From Enterocloster bolteae (GTDB lineage Bacteria > Bacillota > Clostridia > Lachnospirales > Lachnospiraceae), in assembly GCA_021772025.1 (NCBI GenBank), contig JAETNT010000017.1, positions 1-64,000 of the forward strand: a DNA stretch of 64,000 bases, in the 5' to 3' direction. The notes beneath the pieces were generated by a model. That model saw nothing but the letters and a program-made list of their open reading frames with translations. It searched no databases and had not been told where the DNA came from. Positions 44,625 through 53,663 of the stretch are shown here, one piece after another. Made by a program: the position numbers and the translations under genes. Position 1 is the first letter of the stretch. Every line of letters starts with the position of its first letter.

Positions 44625-45272
44625 CTAGCGATAGTAATCCAGTTTCTTTTCCAGCATTTCCATAGCCAAAGCCACGATTAGGTTAAATATATAGTAAAAA
44701 ATACCGGCGGCCACAAAGGGAATCATAGTTCCCTTTGCTGCCAGAGCTTTGGCTACTGTAAACATCTCCATAACGCTTAATGTAAAAGCCAAGGAGGTAT
44801 CTTTTACCAGCGTAATAATCTCGTTGGTTACTGCCGGGAGGATCCGTTTTATCACCTGGGGCAGGATAATTTTAAAGAAAGTTTGAGTACGGCTGTAGCC
44901 CAAAATCTGGGCCGCCTCATACTGGCCTGCCGGCATGGACTGAATGCCGCTGCGGTAAATCTCTGCAAAATATGCGGCGTAGTTAATGACAAAGCCGATA
45001 AATACTGCCCAAAGCCGGTAGCTGTTTCCGATACGGATTCCAAACAGGTAGAAGGGGCCAAAGTAAACCACCATAAGCTGGAGCATCAGCGGAGTTCCCC
45101 GCATAATCGATATGTAGCCCTTAGTCACATTGCGGATCACCGGGTTTTTTGACATTCTCCCAAAAGAAATCACTAGACCCAGAGGCAGAGAGAACACCAG
45201 TGTCACCACAAAGATCTGGATGCTTACTCCCATTCCTCCTATTAATTGTTTCATCATCTGGCTGATGCTCAT
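44625..45272 (-). CDS. Polar amino acid ABC transporter permease
   Basis: This 215-residue permease of the HisM/GlnP family has the N-terminal GMGVSIQIFVVTLVFSLPLG, conserved RGTPLMLQL, and the EAA loop EAAQILGYSRTQTFFKIILPQ. It would work as a homodimer since only one permease gene is present. It is separated from the ATPase by nine bases. Confidence 0.9.
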   Translation of the reverse strand: MSISQMMKQLIGGMGVSIQIFVVTLVFSLPLGLVISFGRMSKNPVIRNVTKGYISIMRGTPLMLQLMVVYFGPFYLFGIRIGNSYRLWAVFIGFVINYAAYFAEIYRSGIQSMPAGQYEAAQILGYSRTQTFFKIILPQVIKRILPAVTNEIITLVKDTSLAFTLSVMEMFTVAKALAAKGTMIPFVAAGIFYYIFNLIVALAMEMLEKKLDYYR

Positions 45273-45284
45273 ATTCTGCTCCTG

Positions 45285-46166
45285 TTACTTACCGATGGTG
45301 GTCACGTCGGTGCCAAACCACTTTTCGGATATCGTTTTTAATGTGCCGTCTGCCGCCATTTCTTCTAAAGCGCCCTGAACCTTATCCCGCAGCTGAGTGT
45401 TTCCCAGCTGGAAACCGATTCCGTAAACCTCAGAAGAAATAGACTCCTCCAGAATTACAAAATCCAGGTTTCTCTCCTGAATCATATATCCTGCTACGGT
45501 AACATCCATGGCAATGGCATCTACTGCGCCTTGCTCTAAATCCATAAAGGCGGTGTTGTAATCCGGAGTTACAACCAACTCCTTAAAGGTATCTGCAAGC
45601 TCCGGCATGTCAGCCAAAGCAGCCTGTGCAGAAGAATCCACTTGAACCTCTACCACCTTATCTTTCAAGTCTTCCAGGGTAGTAATGCCGGAGTCCGGAG
45701 CTACTACAAAAATTTGGGTATTGTCCATATAAGGCTCAGACCAGGTATAGTTTTCTTCACGGCCGTTCATGGTAAAACCGTTCCAGATGCAATCGATGTT
45801 TCCGGTTTCCAGCTCCATATCTTTAGCATCCCAGGCAATAGGCTGGGGCTGATAAGTCAGACCTAAACGGTTAGCAACCTCCTGTGCCAGCTCAAGGTCA
45901 AACCCGGTATATTCGCCATCGTCACCCAAAAATCCCATAGGCGGAAAATCCTGATCAAATCCAACGGTAAAGGTGCCGCCTTCCGGAGATTCCGCGTCGT
46001 TTTCCACTGTCTCTGCTTCAGCGGCCTGTGTCTCAGCCGCTGCCTGAGCCGTCGTAGTCTCTGCCGGGGCTGCTGTAGTTTCCGCCGGCGCTGCGGAATT
46101 CCCGCATGCGGTTAAAAATATTGCCATAGCGGCAGCTGTCATCATGCTTACTAACGTCTTTTTCAT
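45285..46166 (-). CDS. Amino acid-binding lipoprotein
   Basis: This lipoprotein of about 293 residues has signal peptide MKKTLVSMMTAAAMAIF, lipobox LTAC with Cys21 and a Thr/Ala/Glu-rich linker (about 25-60). The binding domain starts GTFTVGFDQDFPPMGF and has TGFDLELAQEVANRLG, the bacterial solute-binding family 3 pattern. GAGGAGG precedes the ATG; the longer frame crosses the promoter. Ligand is probably a polar amino acid such as cystine or glutamine. Confidence 0.9.
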   Translation of the reverse strand: MKKTLVSMMTAAAMAIFLTACGNSAAPAETTAAPAETTTAQAAAETQAAEAETVENDAESPEGGTFTVGFDQDFPPMGFLGDDGEYTGFDLELAQEVANRLGLTYQPQPIAWDAKDMELETGNIDCIWNGFTMNGREENYTWSEPYMDNTQIFVVAPDSGITTLEDLKDKVVEVQVDSSAQAALADMPELADTFKELVVTPDYNTAFMDLEQGAVDAIAMDVTVAGYMIQERNLDFVILEESISSEVYGIGFQLGNTQLRDKVQGALEEMAADGTLKTISEKWFGTDVTTIGK

Positions 46167-46223
46167 AATAATATAATCCTCCTCATCAGCCAAAGTCATT
46201 CTAGGGTTCTTTGGCGTGTTACT

Positions 46224-46252
46224 ATAGTAGCATGCTAAAGCAATAATGTAAA
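46224..46252 (-). promoter_or_regulatory. Promoter of the amino acid ABC operon
   Basis: On the minus strand TTTACA (46247-46252), a 17-bp spacer and TACTAT (46224-46229) lie about 58 bp before the binding-protein ATG. Confidence 0.55.
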
Positions 46253-46298
46253 GAGGAAATTCCTCCAAAAAAGGAGCAAACCTACCGCCTCTAAGTTT

Positions 46299-46985
46299 TT
46301 ACACAATCCTTTTAAACTCTCTCAAATGCTGAATGATATAATCCGGCTTGATCTCCTCCTTCCCTGCCAATCCGGCCGGATTATACCAACAGGTGTCTGT
46401 CCCGGCAGTAAGGCCGCCCAGAATATCGGAAGACAAGGAATCTCCCAATAAAATCATGGTTTCCGGATCTGCATCCGGGATTCTGGCAAAGCAGTAATCA
46501 AAGTATTCTTTCCGGGGTTTTTGGCTTCCGGCATCTTCAGACACGAAAATGTCATCCATATAAGCATCCAAGCCGGACAAGGCCAGCCGTTTATACTGGG
46601 TAGTGGAAGTTCCGTTTGTCACCACATAAAGGCCATATCTCTTGTCTTTTAAGTATTGACATAATTCTACAGCACCGTCAATCAAAATGGCTGACTGATC
46701 CAGAAAACTCCTGTACAGTTCTTCTGCTTCCTCTCCGTTTACCTGAAGGCCAAGCTGGCCGAAATATTCTTCAAAACGTTGATTTACCAAGCGCTCCTTA
46801 GTAACCTGTCCGCGCTCAAAAGCGGCCCAGGCCGCCGCATTAATCCGGTGATAGCGCTGAAGGAGCCCTTCTTTTGGGGGGAGTCCATAGTGTTCCAGCA
46901 CTCTGGCGATTCCAAGCCTTTCAGACGCGGCAAAATCCAGCAAAGTCCCGTCTACATCCAGCAATATATTACGATAGTTCTTCAT
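46299..46985 (-). CDS. HAD pyrimidine nucleotidase, YjjG-like
   Basis: This HAD phosphatase of about 228 residues has motif I LLDVDGTLLDF, motif II VVTNGTS, Lys in GSQKPRKEYFDY and motif IV LLGDSLSSDI. The FASERLG and QYKRL features match the YjjG subgroup, which removes phosphate from noncanonical pyrimidine monophosphates. The start at MKNYRN follows AAAGGAAAGG and overlaps the pyrC stop by 17 bp, so it is coupled to pyrimidine biosynthesis. Confidence 0.8.
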   Translation of the reverse strand: MKNYRNILLDVDGTLLDFAASERLGIARVLEHYGLPPKEGLLQRYHRINAAAWAAFERGQVTKERLVNQRFEEYFGQLGLQVNGEEAEELYRSFLDQSAILIDGAVELCQYLKDKRYGLYVVTNGTSTTQYKRLALSGLDAYMDDIFVSEDAGSQKPRKEYFDYCFARIPDADPETMILLGDSLSSDILGGLTAGTDTCWYNPAGLAGKEEIKPDYIIQHLREFKRIV

Positions 46986-48258
46986 AAACAACCTTTCCTT
47001 TACAGATGGTATATACAACTTTTCCGGTAAGCATGCTGCCGGTAAAAGGACTGTTGGAAGCTTTGGAAGCGAATTCCTCCTCCTTAACCTGCCACGTTCT
47101 ATCCGGGTCAAAAATCACCACATCCGCCAGTTTTCCTTCCTCCAGGCATCCGCAATCCAGATGATACAATCGGGCCGGATTCAGACTCATTTTCTCCATT
47201 AGCTGTACCATAGTCAAATGCCCCGGCTTTACCAGACTGGTAATCCCCAGAGCCAGAGAAGTCTCCAGGCCAATGATTCCGCTGGGAGCTTGGGTTAAGG
47301 GACGCGCCTTCTCCTCTGCGCTGTGGGGGGCATGGTCAGTTGCAATAATGTCAATAGCTCCGTCCTTCAATCCCTCAATAAGAGCAGCCCGATCCGACTC
47401 TGTCCGTAAAGGCGGGTTCATTTTCGCCATGGCGCCGTGTTCAAGCACCGCTTTTTCCGTCAGGGTAAAATGGTGAGGAGTTGCTTCTGCCCACACCTTA
47501 ACACCCAAGGCTTTGGCTAAACGCACCAAAGCCACAGAATTAGCAGAGCTGATATGCTGAATCTCTATGGCGGCACCGGTATCTTTGGCAATCATGATGT
47601 CCCTTGCCACCATAGCATCCTCTGCCAGAGCCGGTGAACCGTAGATTCCAAGCTTTTGGGAAGCCACGCCATGATTAATTCCGTTTTCCTTAATAAAGGC
47701 CGGATCTTCCTCATGAAAGCTTAAAGGAATATCCAGCGCCGCTGCCTTTTTCATAGCGGCCCGTACCAGCCTTCCGTCCTTTAAAGGAATTCCGTCATCG
47801 GTAAAACCTACGGCCCCGGCGGCCTTTAAGGCTTCCATATCCGTTAGCTCTTCTCCTTTAAAACCTACAGATACTGCCGCTGCGCTTAACACATGAATGT
47901 TCGTTTTCTTTCCCTCTTCCAGCACATAACGCAGGGTTTCCACATTATCCACAACAGGCTTAGTGTTGGCCATCAGAACCACCGTAGTGAAACCGCCCTT
48001 TGCTGCCGCCGCTGCACCAGTGTGGATGTCCTCTTTATAAGTAAATCCCGGATCCCGAAAATGGACATGAACATCCACAAGACCGGGGGCAACTACCTTG
48101 CCGGATGCATCAATGATACGAACATCCGTATCCTCCTGAGGTACAGGACCTCCCCCCATCATCACCTTTTCAATTTTGTCTCCCTTTATCCACACATCTC
48201 CCGGCGCATCAACTCCTCTTCCCGGATCCACAATTCTTCCGCCTCTGATTACGATCAT
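46969..48258 (-). CDS. pyrC: Dihydroorotase (class I)
   Basis: This 429-residue zinc enzyme cyclises N-carbamoyl-aspartate to dihydroorotate in pyrimidine synthesis. Visible are the metal motif GLVDVHVHFRDPG, FHEED, IQHISS, EATPHHFTLT and catalytic Asp in IATDHAPHS. Other pyr genes are absent here; instead it lies between a ThrE-type exporter and the YjjG-like phosphatase. Confidence 0.93.
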   Translation of the reverse strand: MIVIRGGRIVDPGRGVDAPGDVWIKGDKIEKVMMGGGPVPQEDTDVRIIDASGKVVAPGLVDVHVHFRDPGFTYKEDIHTGAAAAAKGGFTTVVLMANTKPVVDNVETLRYVLEEGKKTNIHVLSAAAVSVGFKGEELTDMEALKAAGAVGFTDDGIPLKDGRLVRAAMKKAAALDIPLSFHEEDPAFIKENGINHGVASQKLGIYGSPALAEDAMVARDIMIAKDTGAAIEIQHISSANSVALVRLAKALGVKVWAEATPHHFTLTEKAVLEHGAMAKMNPPLRTESDRAALIEGLKDGAIDIIATDHAPHSAEEKARPLTQAPSGIIGLETSLALGITSLVKPGHLTMVQLMEKMSLNPARLYHLDCGCLEEGKLADVVIFDPDRTWQVKEEEFASKASNSPFTGSMLTGKVVYTICKGKVVYEELS

Positions 48259-48272
48259 TCCGATTCCTCCTG

Positions 48273-48770
48273 TTAGTTTTTCTTTTTATGAATAAATAGT
48301 GCCTTCATCCGATCATTTCGTTTGTTTTTCCAGGACAGAGGAGCCCTTTTTGCGATTTCTGTAAACACTCCCTGAGGAAGCTCAAAAATAAATACGATGC
48401 CAAGGACAATAGACACTGCCACTTTTACAGCCTCAAATCCGGTAACAGAAGCCTGGCTTAACTGGCCCGTCACAATATAATAGGAGGTCCAGTAAACTCC
48501 GGCTCCCGGCACAAGAGGAAATATCCCCGGAATCAGGAACAGAGTCACCGGGCACCGTTCCCATACCGCAAAAAGCCTGGAAAGCAGAATCACCCCTACC
48601 GTGGCAAAAAAGGTGGCCTCTGCCGAAGGCACTACAGAAATAAGACCGCTATAAACCACCCAGCCCACACCTCCGATAAGCCCGCAGTAAGGATAATAAA
48701 TCCTGGGTACCGAAAACAGCAAAGAAAATGCCACTGTCCCGACCGCTGCCGCAATAATATGACTAATCAC
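48273..48770 (-). CDS. ThrE family exporter, C-terminal half protein
   Basis: This 165-residue membrane protein has about five hydrophobic spans (HIIAAAVGTVAFSLLFSVP at the start). It corresponds to the C-terminal (ThrE_2/DUF3815) half of threonine/serine exporters, encoded separately here. Its start overlaps the stop of the partner gene by four bases, so the two are made in equal amounts and probably form one exporter. Confidence 0.82.
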   Translation of the reverse strand: MISHIIAAAVGTVAFSLLFSVPRIYYPYCGLIGGVGWVVYSGLISVVPSAEATFFATVGVILLSRLFAVWERCPVTLFLIPGIFPLVPGAGVYWTSYYIVTGQLSQASVTGFEAVKVAVSIVLGIVFIFELPQGVFTEIAKRAPLSWKNKRNDRMKALFIHKKKN

Positions 48771-49579
48771 AGAACCGCACCTCCTGCTAACCGGTTATAG
48801 ACCGTAAACATGAGTCCTACCCCCAACGCTATGCAAAAAAACACCAGCAGCGCGTCCAGCATCCGCACCGATCCGGAGATATAATCTCCATCAGCAATAT
48901 CCCGGATGGCATTGGTAAAAGGCACTCCCGGCACCAACGGAATAATGGAGCCGATAATCATATAATTTAAATGTTCTCCTATATGAAAATGATACATCAT
49001 CATACACAAAAAGGTCACCAGAAATCCGCCGGAAATGTTTCCCACAATTTTGGACAACTTTGGGGCGCTGACAAAAAGGACAAATATGTACAGCAAAAGT
49101 CCGGCAATAAAAGCCGCTCCGCTATCCGCAAGGCTTCCTCCAAAGAGATGGCAAAAACAGCCGCTTCCGATTCCTGATGCCAGAATCTGCATGGCTTTTG
49201 TCTTTCCCGGCATATTTTGAATTTCCTTCAGGGCTTGGCGCGCCTGCTCTATCGTATAATGGCCTGCCTCAATTTCCCGGGACAACTGGTTCACCGCCGC
49301 CACCCGATCCAAATGGGCTCCACTTACGGGAATGTGCTGTACCTTGGCAAAATACTGCTCCCTTACATTTCCCGCTGTCATTAAAATACCGTTGCTTAAA
49401 ACAAAAGCATTGGCAAAGTCCACTCCGTAGTGGCGGCAGATTCGGTCAATGGTTTCCTCCACCCGAAAAATCTCCGCGCCGTTTTCCAGAAGGATATGAC
49501 CCGCCTCCATGGCAGCCTCCAGGACCTCCCGTTCCCATTCGCCTTTTTCCTCTTCTAAGTCTCTAGCTTCTTCAGACAT
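48767..49579 (-). CDS. ThrE family exporter, N-terminal half protein
   Basis: This 270-residue protein has a cytoplasmic N-terminal region (AMEAGHILLENGAEIFRVEETI) followed by about five membrane spans, as in the ThrE N-terminal half (PF06738 type). Members export threonine and serine. It overlaps the upstream HAD gene by 25 bp and the partner by four. Confidence 0.85.
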   Translation of the reverse strand: MSEEARDLEEEKGEWEREVLEAAMEAGHILLENGAEIFRVEETIDRICRHYGVDFANAFVLSNGILMTAGNVREQYFAKVQHIPVSGAHLDRVAAVNQLSREIEAGHYTIEQARQALKEIQNMPGKTKAMQILASGIGSGCFCHLFGGSLADSGAAFIAGLLLYIFVLFVSAPKLSKIVGNISGGFLVTFLCMMMYHFHIGEHLNYMIIGSIIPLVPGVPFTNAIRDIADGDYISGSVRMLDALLVFFCIALGVGLMFTVYNRLAGGAVL

Positions 49580-50220
49580 TCTAACACCCCGCCGATAGTC
49601 TCAATCTCAAAGTCTGCCAGGGAACGGTCAAATCCGAACCTGTCATCAATCACTGCCGCCACCTTCATTCCCGCCCGATAAGCAGCGGTAATCCCTACTG
49701 TAGAGTCCTCAACAACCAGGCATTCCTCTTCCCTTACCCCCAGCCTGTCCGCTGTATAATGGTAAATCTCCGGATCCGGCTTACTCTGGCGGAACATGTT
49801 TCCGCTGACTACCTGATCAAAATATCCGATAATTTCATTTTCTGTCAATACTCTGGTCACCAGCGGAAGGCTGGTGGAAGATGCTACTGCCAGGCGGTAT
49901 CCCTGAGTTTTTAGAGCGCGGATCACGTCCTCGGCTTCTTTCCGGAAAATTTTACGGTAATCAACCGTCTCATAAATCGTACGTTTTTCCCGGTATTCTT
50001 CCCGAAGCTCCTCCCAAGCCTGACCATTTCCCACGGCCTGCTCCACAATACTCCAGGTATCCTCAGCAGTCCGTCCTACCACGCCGATTAATTCTTCCAT
50101 GGTTATCCGCGGATTCTTTGTCCGAGCAAATCGAAGTAAATCCTTCAGATATATCATTTCGCTGTCAATCAGTACTCCATCCATATCAAAAATTACTGCC
50201 TTTATCCTGCTATCCGACAT
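49555..50220 (-). CDS. HAD phosphatase, beta-phosphoglucomutase-like
   Basis: This 221-residue HAD-IA enzyme has motif I VIFDMDGVLIDSE, motif II VASSTSLP, Lys in QSKPDPEIY and motif IV VVEDSTVGITAAY. It has a helical cap. Members are phosphoglucomutases or sugar-phosphate phosphatases, and the substrate is unknown. The start at MSDSRIK has GGAGG six bases upstream. It is the first gene of the HAD-thrE-thrE-pyrC-yjjG-like operon. Confidence 0.82.
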   Translation of the reverse strand: MSDSRIKAVIFDMDGVLIDSEMIYLKDLLRFARTKNPRITMEELIGVVGRTAEDTWSIVEQAVGNGQAWEELREEYREKRTIYETVDYRKIFRKEAEDVIRALKTQGYRLAVASSTSLPLVTRVLTENEIIGYFDQVVSGNMFRQSKPDPEIYHYTADRLGVREEECLVVEDSTVGITAAYRAGMKVAAVIDDRFGFDRSLADFEIETIGGVLECLKKLET

Positions 50221-50256
50221 ATGTTCCTCCATGAGTAAAGTTCCAAATTTCTATGC

Positions 50257-50278
50257 CCCATTATCATAACATAATGGG
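50257..50278. promoter_or_regulatory. Palindrome in the leader of the HAD operon
   Basis: A perfect 8-bp inverted repeat CCCATTAT / ATAATGGG with six bases between lies about 40 bp before the HAD start codon. It could be an operator or a leader hairpin. Confidence 0.35.
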
Positions 50279-50316
50279 ACGGATTAATCCAGATTTTACT
50301 GTATTTCTTCAACGGC

Positions 50317-50356
50317 AAAACCCATGCGTCCTACAGAAAAAGAATGCATGGGTTTT
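50317..50356 (-). terminator. Terminator after the DUF378 gene
   Basis: A perfect 11-bp stem AAAACCCATGC / GCATGGGTTTT can act in both directions, with a T run on each strand. It lies 40 bp after the DUF378 stop. Confidence 0.7.
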
Positions 50357-50395
50357 TAAGAAAGATATATGGAATTTTTATTTTCCAGGTCTGTA

Positions 50396-50602
50396 TTACG
50401 CCCGTTCTCCGGAGCGAGAATAAAAGCTTATTAAATACAGGCCGCACAGTCCAACCAGGGCATATACGATTCTAGATACCCAGGTCATGCTGCCAAAGAG
50501 GAAGGATACCAGGTTAAAATCAAAAAATCCGATAAGTCCCCAGTTGACTGCCCCTATAATGCCGATTGTCAGCGCCGTATAATCTAATGCTTTATTACCC
50601 AT
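50396..50602 (-). CDS. DUF378 small membrane protein
   Basis: This 68-residue protein has two hydrophobic segments and the DUF378 pattern LTIGIIGAVNWGLIGFFDF, then SRIVYALVGLCGLY. Function unknown. Start at MGNKALD is preceded by GGAGGG. It has its own promoter and terminator. Confidence 0.82.
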   Translation of the reverse strand: MGNKALDYTALTIGIIGAVNWGLIGFFDFNLVSFLFGSMTWVSRIVYALVGLCGLYLISFYSRSGERA

Positions 50603-50624
50603 TTCATTCCCTCCATTTCTGGTT

Positions 50625-50653
50625 ATACTATGGATAATGTACACCAAATTCAA
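50625..50653 (-). promoter_or_regulatory. Promoter of the DUF378 gene
   Basis: On the minus strand TTGAAT (50648-50653), a 17-bp spacer and TAGTAT (50625-50630) lie just before the DUF378 ribosome site. Confidence 0.45.
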
Positions 50654-50681
50654 AAAATTATACGCACCTCAAGGGTTTCTA

Positions 50682-52223
50682 TTATATATGGCGGCTTTCC
50701 AGATTCTTCAAAATGTCCTCTTCTCCCTGATCAAAAAGCAGGCGTTTATTATATTCATAATACCTGTCACACTGATATTCTTGCAGAAAGGAAACGCTGG
50801 AATGTCTGGAATTTAATTCTGTCACAAACACCACCATTTCCTGGCCGTCTCCAAAGGCCGCCTCCATGAAATCAAAGGCATGTTCCAGCATAGCTCCTCC
50901 ATCCGTTACCATTTTCTCATAGCGGTCGCTTTCTGCACCAAACCATTGGCGGAGCTGCTGCCAAACTTCCTCCGGATCATTCTTTTTCTGGGCCTTCAGC
51001 TCTTTACTCCAGGATTCCAAAAAGCCCATTATCCGACGGTATCTCCGTTTTTCTGCATCAGTTAAAAGCTCGGCTTTTTTCTTTTCCTCATAACGCGAAG
51101 AAACCTCCTCAAAAATTCCATCCAGAATTCTTATTCCGCTGACAGGGTTTTCTTCTCCTTTGGAGCTATCGTCTTTTTCCATAGCGCAGTAAGCTTGGTA
51201 GCCGCTAAGCTCCTTCATTAAAATTTCCAAATCACCTGCCAGCTCCTGGCATGCGGCAAACTGGCCGGATAGTCCGGAAAGCAATAATCCTACCAAACTC
51301 AGCTTTTCGTCAAAAGACGCTTTGGCCGCCTGATTGCAGACGTTTTCCCGAATGGTTCCCTCCAGGATTTCTTCTACCTGATACTGACTGCGGTAACGGC
51401 CATACAGCTCCAAATAGTTGGCAAAATCCTTGGCAATTAGCGGATATTGAAGGTATTGTACTACTACTTCCCGGTCCACCCTTTTCTCCAGCTTTTCATA
51501 TACCTGAATAAGCACGGACAGGTCTTCCCAGCCTCTGGGTGTAGCAAAGAGCTTTCTGTCTACAGTAGTCTCAATCCGGCACAAATTTTGAGGCTTAAGT
51601 TTTAAGTAAGACTGAACTGCCGGATGGATATTTTGTTGAACTGCGTACTCCTGCCACACCTGGAAATCCGGTTCCACATAAATTTTTTTCATTCGATCCA
51701 GGGTTACCACATCAAATTCCCGAACAGATTTATTGTATTCCGGCGGGTTCCCTGCAGCAGCGATTATCCAGCCGGCCGGTATCTTGTGGCTTCCAAAAGT
51801 TTTACATTGCAGAAATTGCAGCATAGCCGGAGCCAGCGTCTCAGAAACGCAGTTAATCTCATCCAAAAACAGGATCCCTTCTGCCAGTCCGGTTTCTTCC
51901 ATTTTATTATAAACTGACGCTACAATTTCACTCATAGTGTATTCGGTTACCGTATATTCCCGGCCTCCAAAGTTCTTTTTTTCAAGGAAAGGCAAGCCTA
52001 CAGCACTCTGACGAGTATGGTGAGTAATCGTATAAGCCACTAGTCCGATCCCGCACTCTTTTGCTATCTGCTCCATAATCTGGGTCTTTCCCACCCCCGG
52101 CGGGCCGATAATTAGTACCGGGCGCTGCCTGACCTCCGGAATCACATATTCGCCAAACTCGTCCTTTAGCAGATATGCCTGGATGGTATCCTTTATTTCT
52201 TGTTTGGCCCGTTTAATATTCAT
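50682..52223 (-). CDS. MoxR-type AAA+ ATPase
   Basis: This 513-residue ATPase has Walker A GPPGVGKT at 40-47, Walker B ILFLDEINC, sensor 1 AAGNPPEYN and an Arg-rich lid. The C-terminal 200 residues are helical and unassigned. MoxR ATPases act as chaperones that remodel targets with a VWA-domain partner, encoded immediately upstream with an 11-bp overlap. AGGAGG precedes the ATG. The target is unknown. Confidence 0.85.
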   Translation of the reverse strand: MNIKRAKQEIKDTIQAYLLKDEFGEYVIPEVRQRPVLIIGPPGVGKTQIMEQIAKECGIGLVAYTITHHTRQSAVGLPFLEKKNFGGREYTVTEYTMSEIVASVYNKMEETGLAEGILFLDEINCVSETLAPAMLQFLQCKTFGSHKIPAGWIIAAAGNPPEYNKSVREFDVVTLDRMKKIYVEPDFQVWQEYAVQQNIHPAVQSYLKLKPQNLCRIETTVDRKLFATPRGWEDLSVLIQVYEKLEKRVDREVVVQYLQYPLIAKDFANYLELYGRYRSQYQVEEILEGTIRENVCNQAAKASFDEKLSLVGLLLSGLSGQFAACQELAGDLEILMKELSGYQAYCAMEKDDSSKGEENPVSGIRILDGIFEEVSSRYEEKKKAELLTDAEKRRYRRIMGFLESWSKELKAQKKNDPEEVWQQLRQWFGAESDRYEKMVTDGGAMLEHAFDFMEAAFGDGQEMVVFVTELNSRHSSVSFLQEYQCDRYYEYNKRLLFDQGEEDILKNLESRHI

Positions 52224-53640
52224 CGATCATTCCTCCTGGTCCCTTCATTTGAAGATCCTCTGGCAATAAAATCAGCTTCATCGCCCATGCCGGTACGGAA
52301 ACATCGCTGTAATTGTCTTTTACAAACACAAAAACCGTATCATAAGGCGGGCTTTCCACCGGATAAATGCCTTTCCCATCCGTAAAATAGATCAGCCCCC
52401 TAAGGCGTGCAAAATGGCTGGCTGCCATCAGTTTCCCAACGTATTCAAATACCGGGCGAAAATCCGTCCCCCCATGCCCTCGGATGGTGAAGCGGCTCAT
52501 ATAGTCCTCCATTTCTTCCCGGCTGGTAATTACCATATCCTCCTGGATTCTGTCATCACACTGGATAATGTGAACGTTGATTTTTCGAAAATATGTCTCC
52601 GACTCGGCCAAAATATCATAAGACTCTTCCAGGAAGCGTTTTACCAAATCTCCGGAGCAGGACATAGAAGTATCAATGGCAATGACAAAGTCCTCGATAC
52701 GGCTGAGTTCTCTGGTTTCCAGAGGCTCCAGCAGGGGCATATTGCCGTAAAGCTCCATTCCGTAAGTGTAAAACCCGTAATCAAAAGAATCCGCATCGAT
52801 CTGAATTTCCTCCTTTAAAACGGAAAATCGTCGTAGAAATCTTTTATAATCGTAACGTTCCCGGTTTTCCGCCTGAACCTGTTCCAGCAAGCTCTCGTTT
52901 CCGTCCGATTCGTCTTTCGAGCCGGTCTCCATTGCAGTCTGCACCTTTTCCCGGTTGTCTTTCCAGCGGTTTTGTCGTTCTATGGCGGCCTTTGGCGGCT
53001 GTTCCCTTTTCCAAAAACTATGATTGTCCACAGTAAAGGCGGCAATCAGACTGTCTTTCTGCCTTTTCGGAAGATTCATCTCCATCAAAGCCCGGTAAAT
53101 GCTTTCGGCAGTAAAAACCTTTATTCCCCTGTTTTTAAGCCGCAGATATATTTCCCGGCGCTGAGCCGAAGGATGGATATAGGTACATTTTTGGTACAAA
53201 GTGTCAATAATGGACTCCATAGCAATGTCACAGGCCAGATGCCAGAGGACGTCCTCATCAGTGCCGTAAGACATCCCGGGCAGGATTGTCCCTTTCTCAG
53301 GTACTGCCTGAGAAGCCAGCCTGAGCCTCTGGCGGGGATGACTGTCCAAGTGTCCAAACAAACAGTGAAAAACCATATGAAGATAGGCCCGGTTCACGAA
53401 AACCCGGCCCTTTTGAAACAGCCCCGTCAAATATTCCGGTTGGTAATAAATCAGGAATCCATCTGTACCAATGCCGCAGCCGGAAAGCCCCCAGTCCGCT
53501 TCAATTCCCAAGCTGCTTAAGGACAAATCCAAAAAGCGCATATTCAAATACAGTTCGTTGCGGGAACGATGCAGAATCTCTTCACATATCTCTACCAGAT
53601 TCAGCTCCTCTAACTGCCGCTCCTTTACAGGGTCGATCAT
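52213..53640 (-). CDS. VWA-like protein with peptidase-like N-terminus (DUF2201 type)
   Basis: This 475-residue protein has a C-terminal von Willebrand A-like domain with MIDAS residues Asp323, Ser325 and Ser327 (AIDTSMS), Thr in HGGTDF and Asp in YFTDGKG. The N-terminal domain resembles the metallopeptidase-like DUF2201 part, but where HExxH is expected it has HMVFH (His88-His92), lacking the Glu, so peptidase activity is unlikely. It is the partner of the MoxR ATPase, as in RavA-ViaA-like pairs. Confidence 0.8.
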   Translation of the reverse strand: MIDPVKERQLEELNLVEICEEILHRSRNELYLNMRFLDLSLSSLGIEADWGLSGCGIGTDGFLIYYQPEYLTGLFQKGRVFVNRAYLHMVFHCLFGHLDSHPRQRLRLASQAVPEKGTILPGMSYGTDEDVLWHLACDIAMESIIDTLYQKCTYIHPSAQRREIYLRLKNRGIKVFTAESIYRALMEMNLPKRQKDSLIAAFTVDNHSFWKREQPPKAAIERQNRWKDNREKVQTAMETGSKDESDGNESLLEQVQAENRERYDYKRFLRRFSVLKEEIQIDADSFDYGFYTYGMELYGNMPLLEPLETRELSRIEDFVIAIDTSMSCSGDLVKRFLEESYDILAESETYFRKINVHIIQCDDRIQEDMVITSREEMEDYMSRFTIRGHGGTDFRPVFEYVGKLMAASHFARLRGLIYFTDGKGIYPVESPPYDTVFVFVKDNYSDVSVPAWAMKLILLPEDLQMKGPGGMIDEY

Positions 53641-53663
53641 AATACTTTCCTCATTTCGTATTT

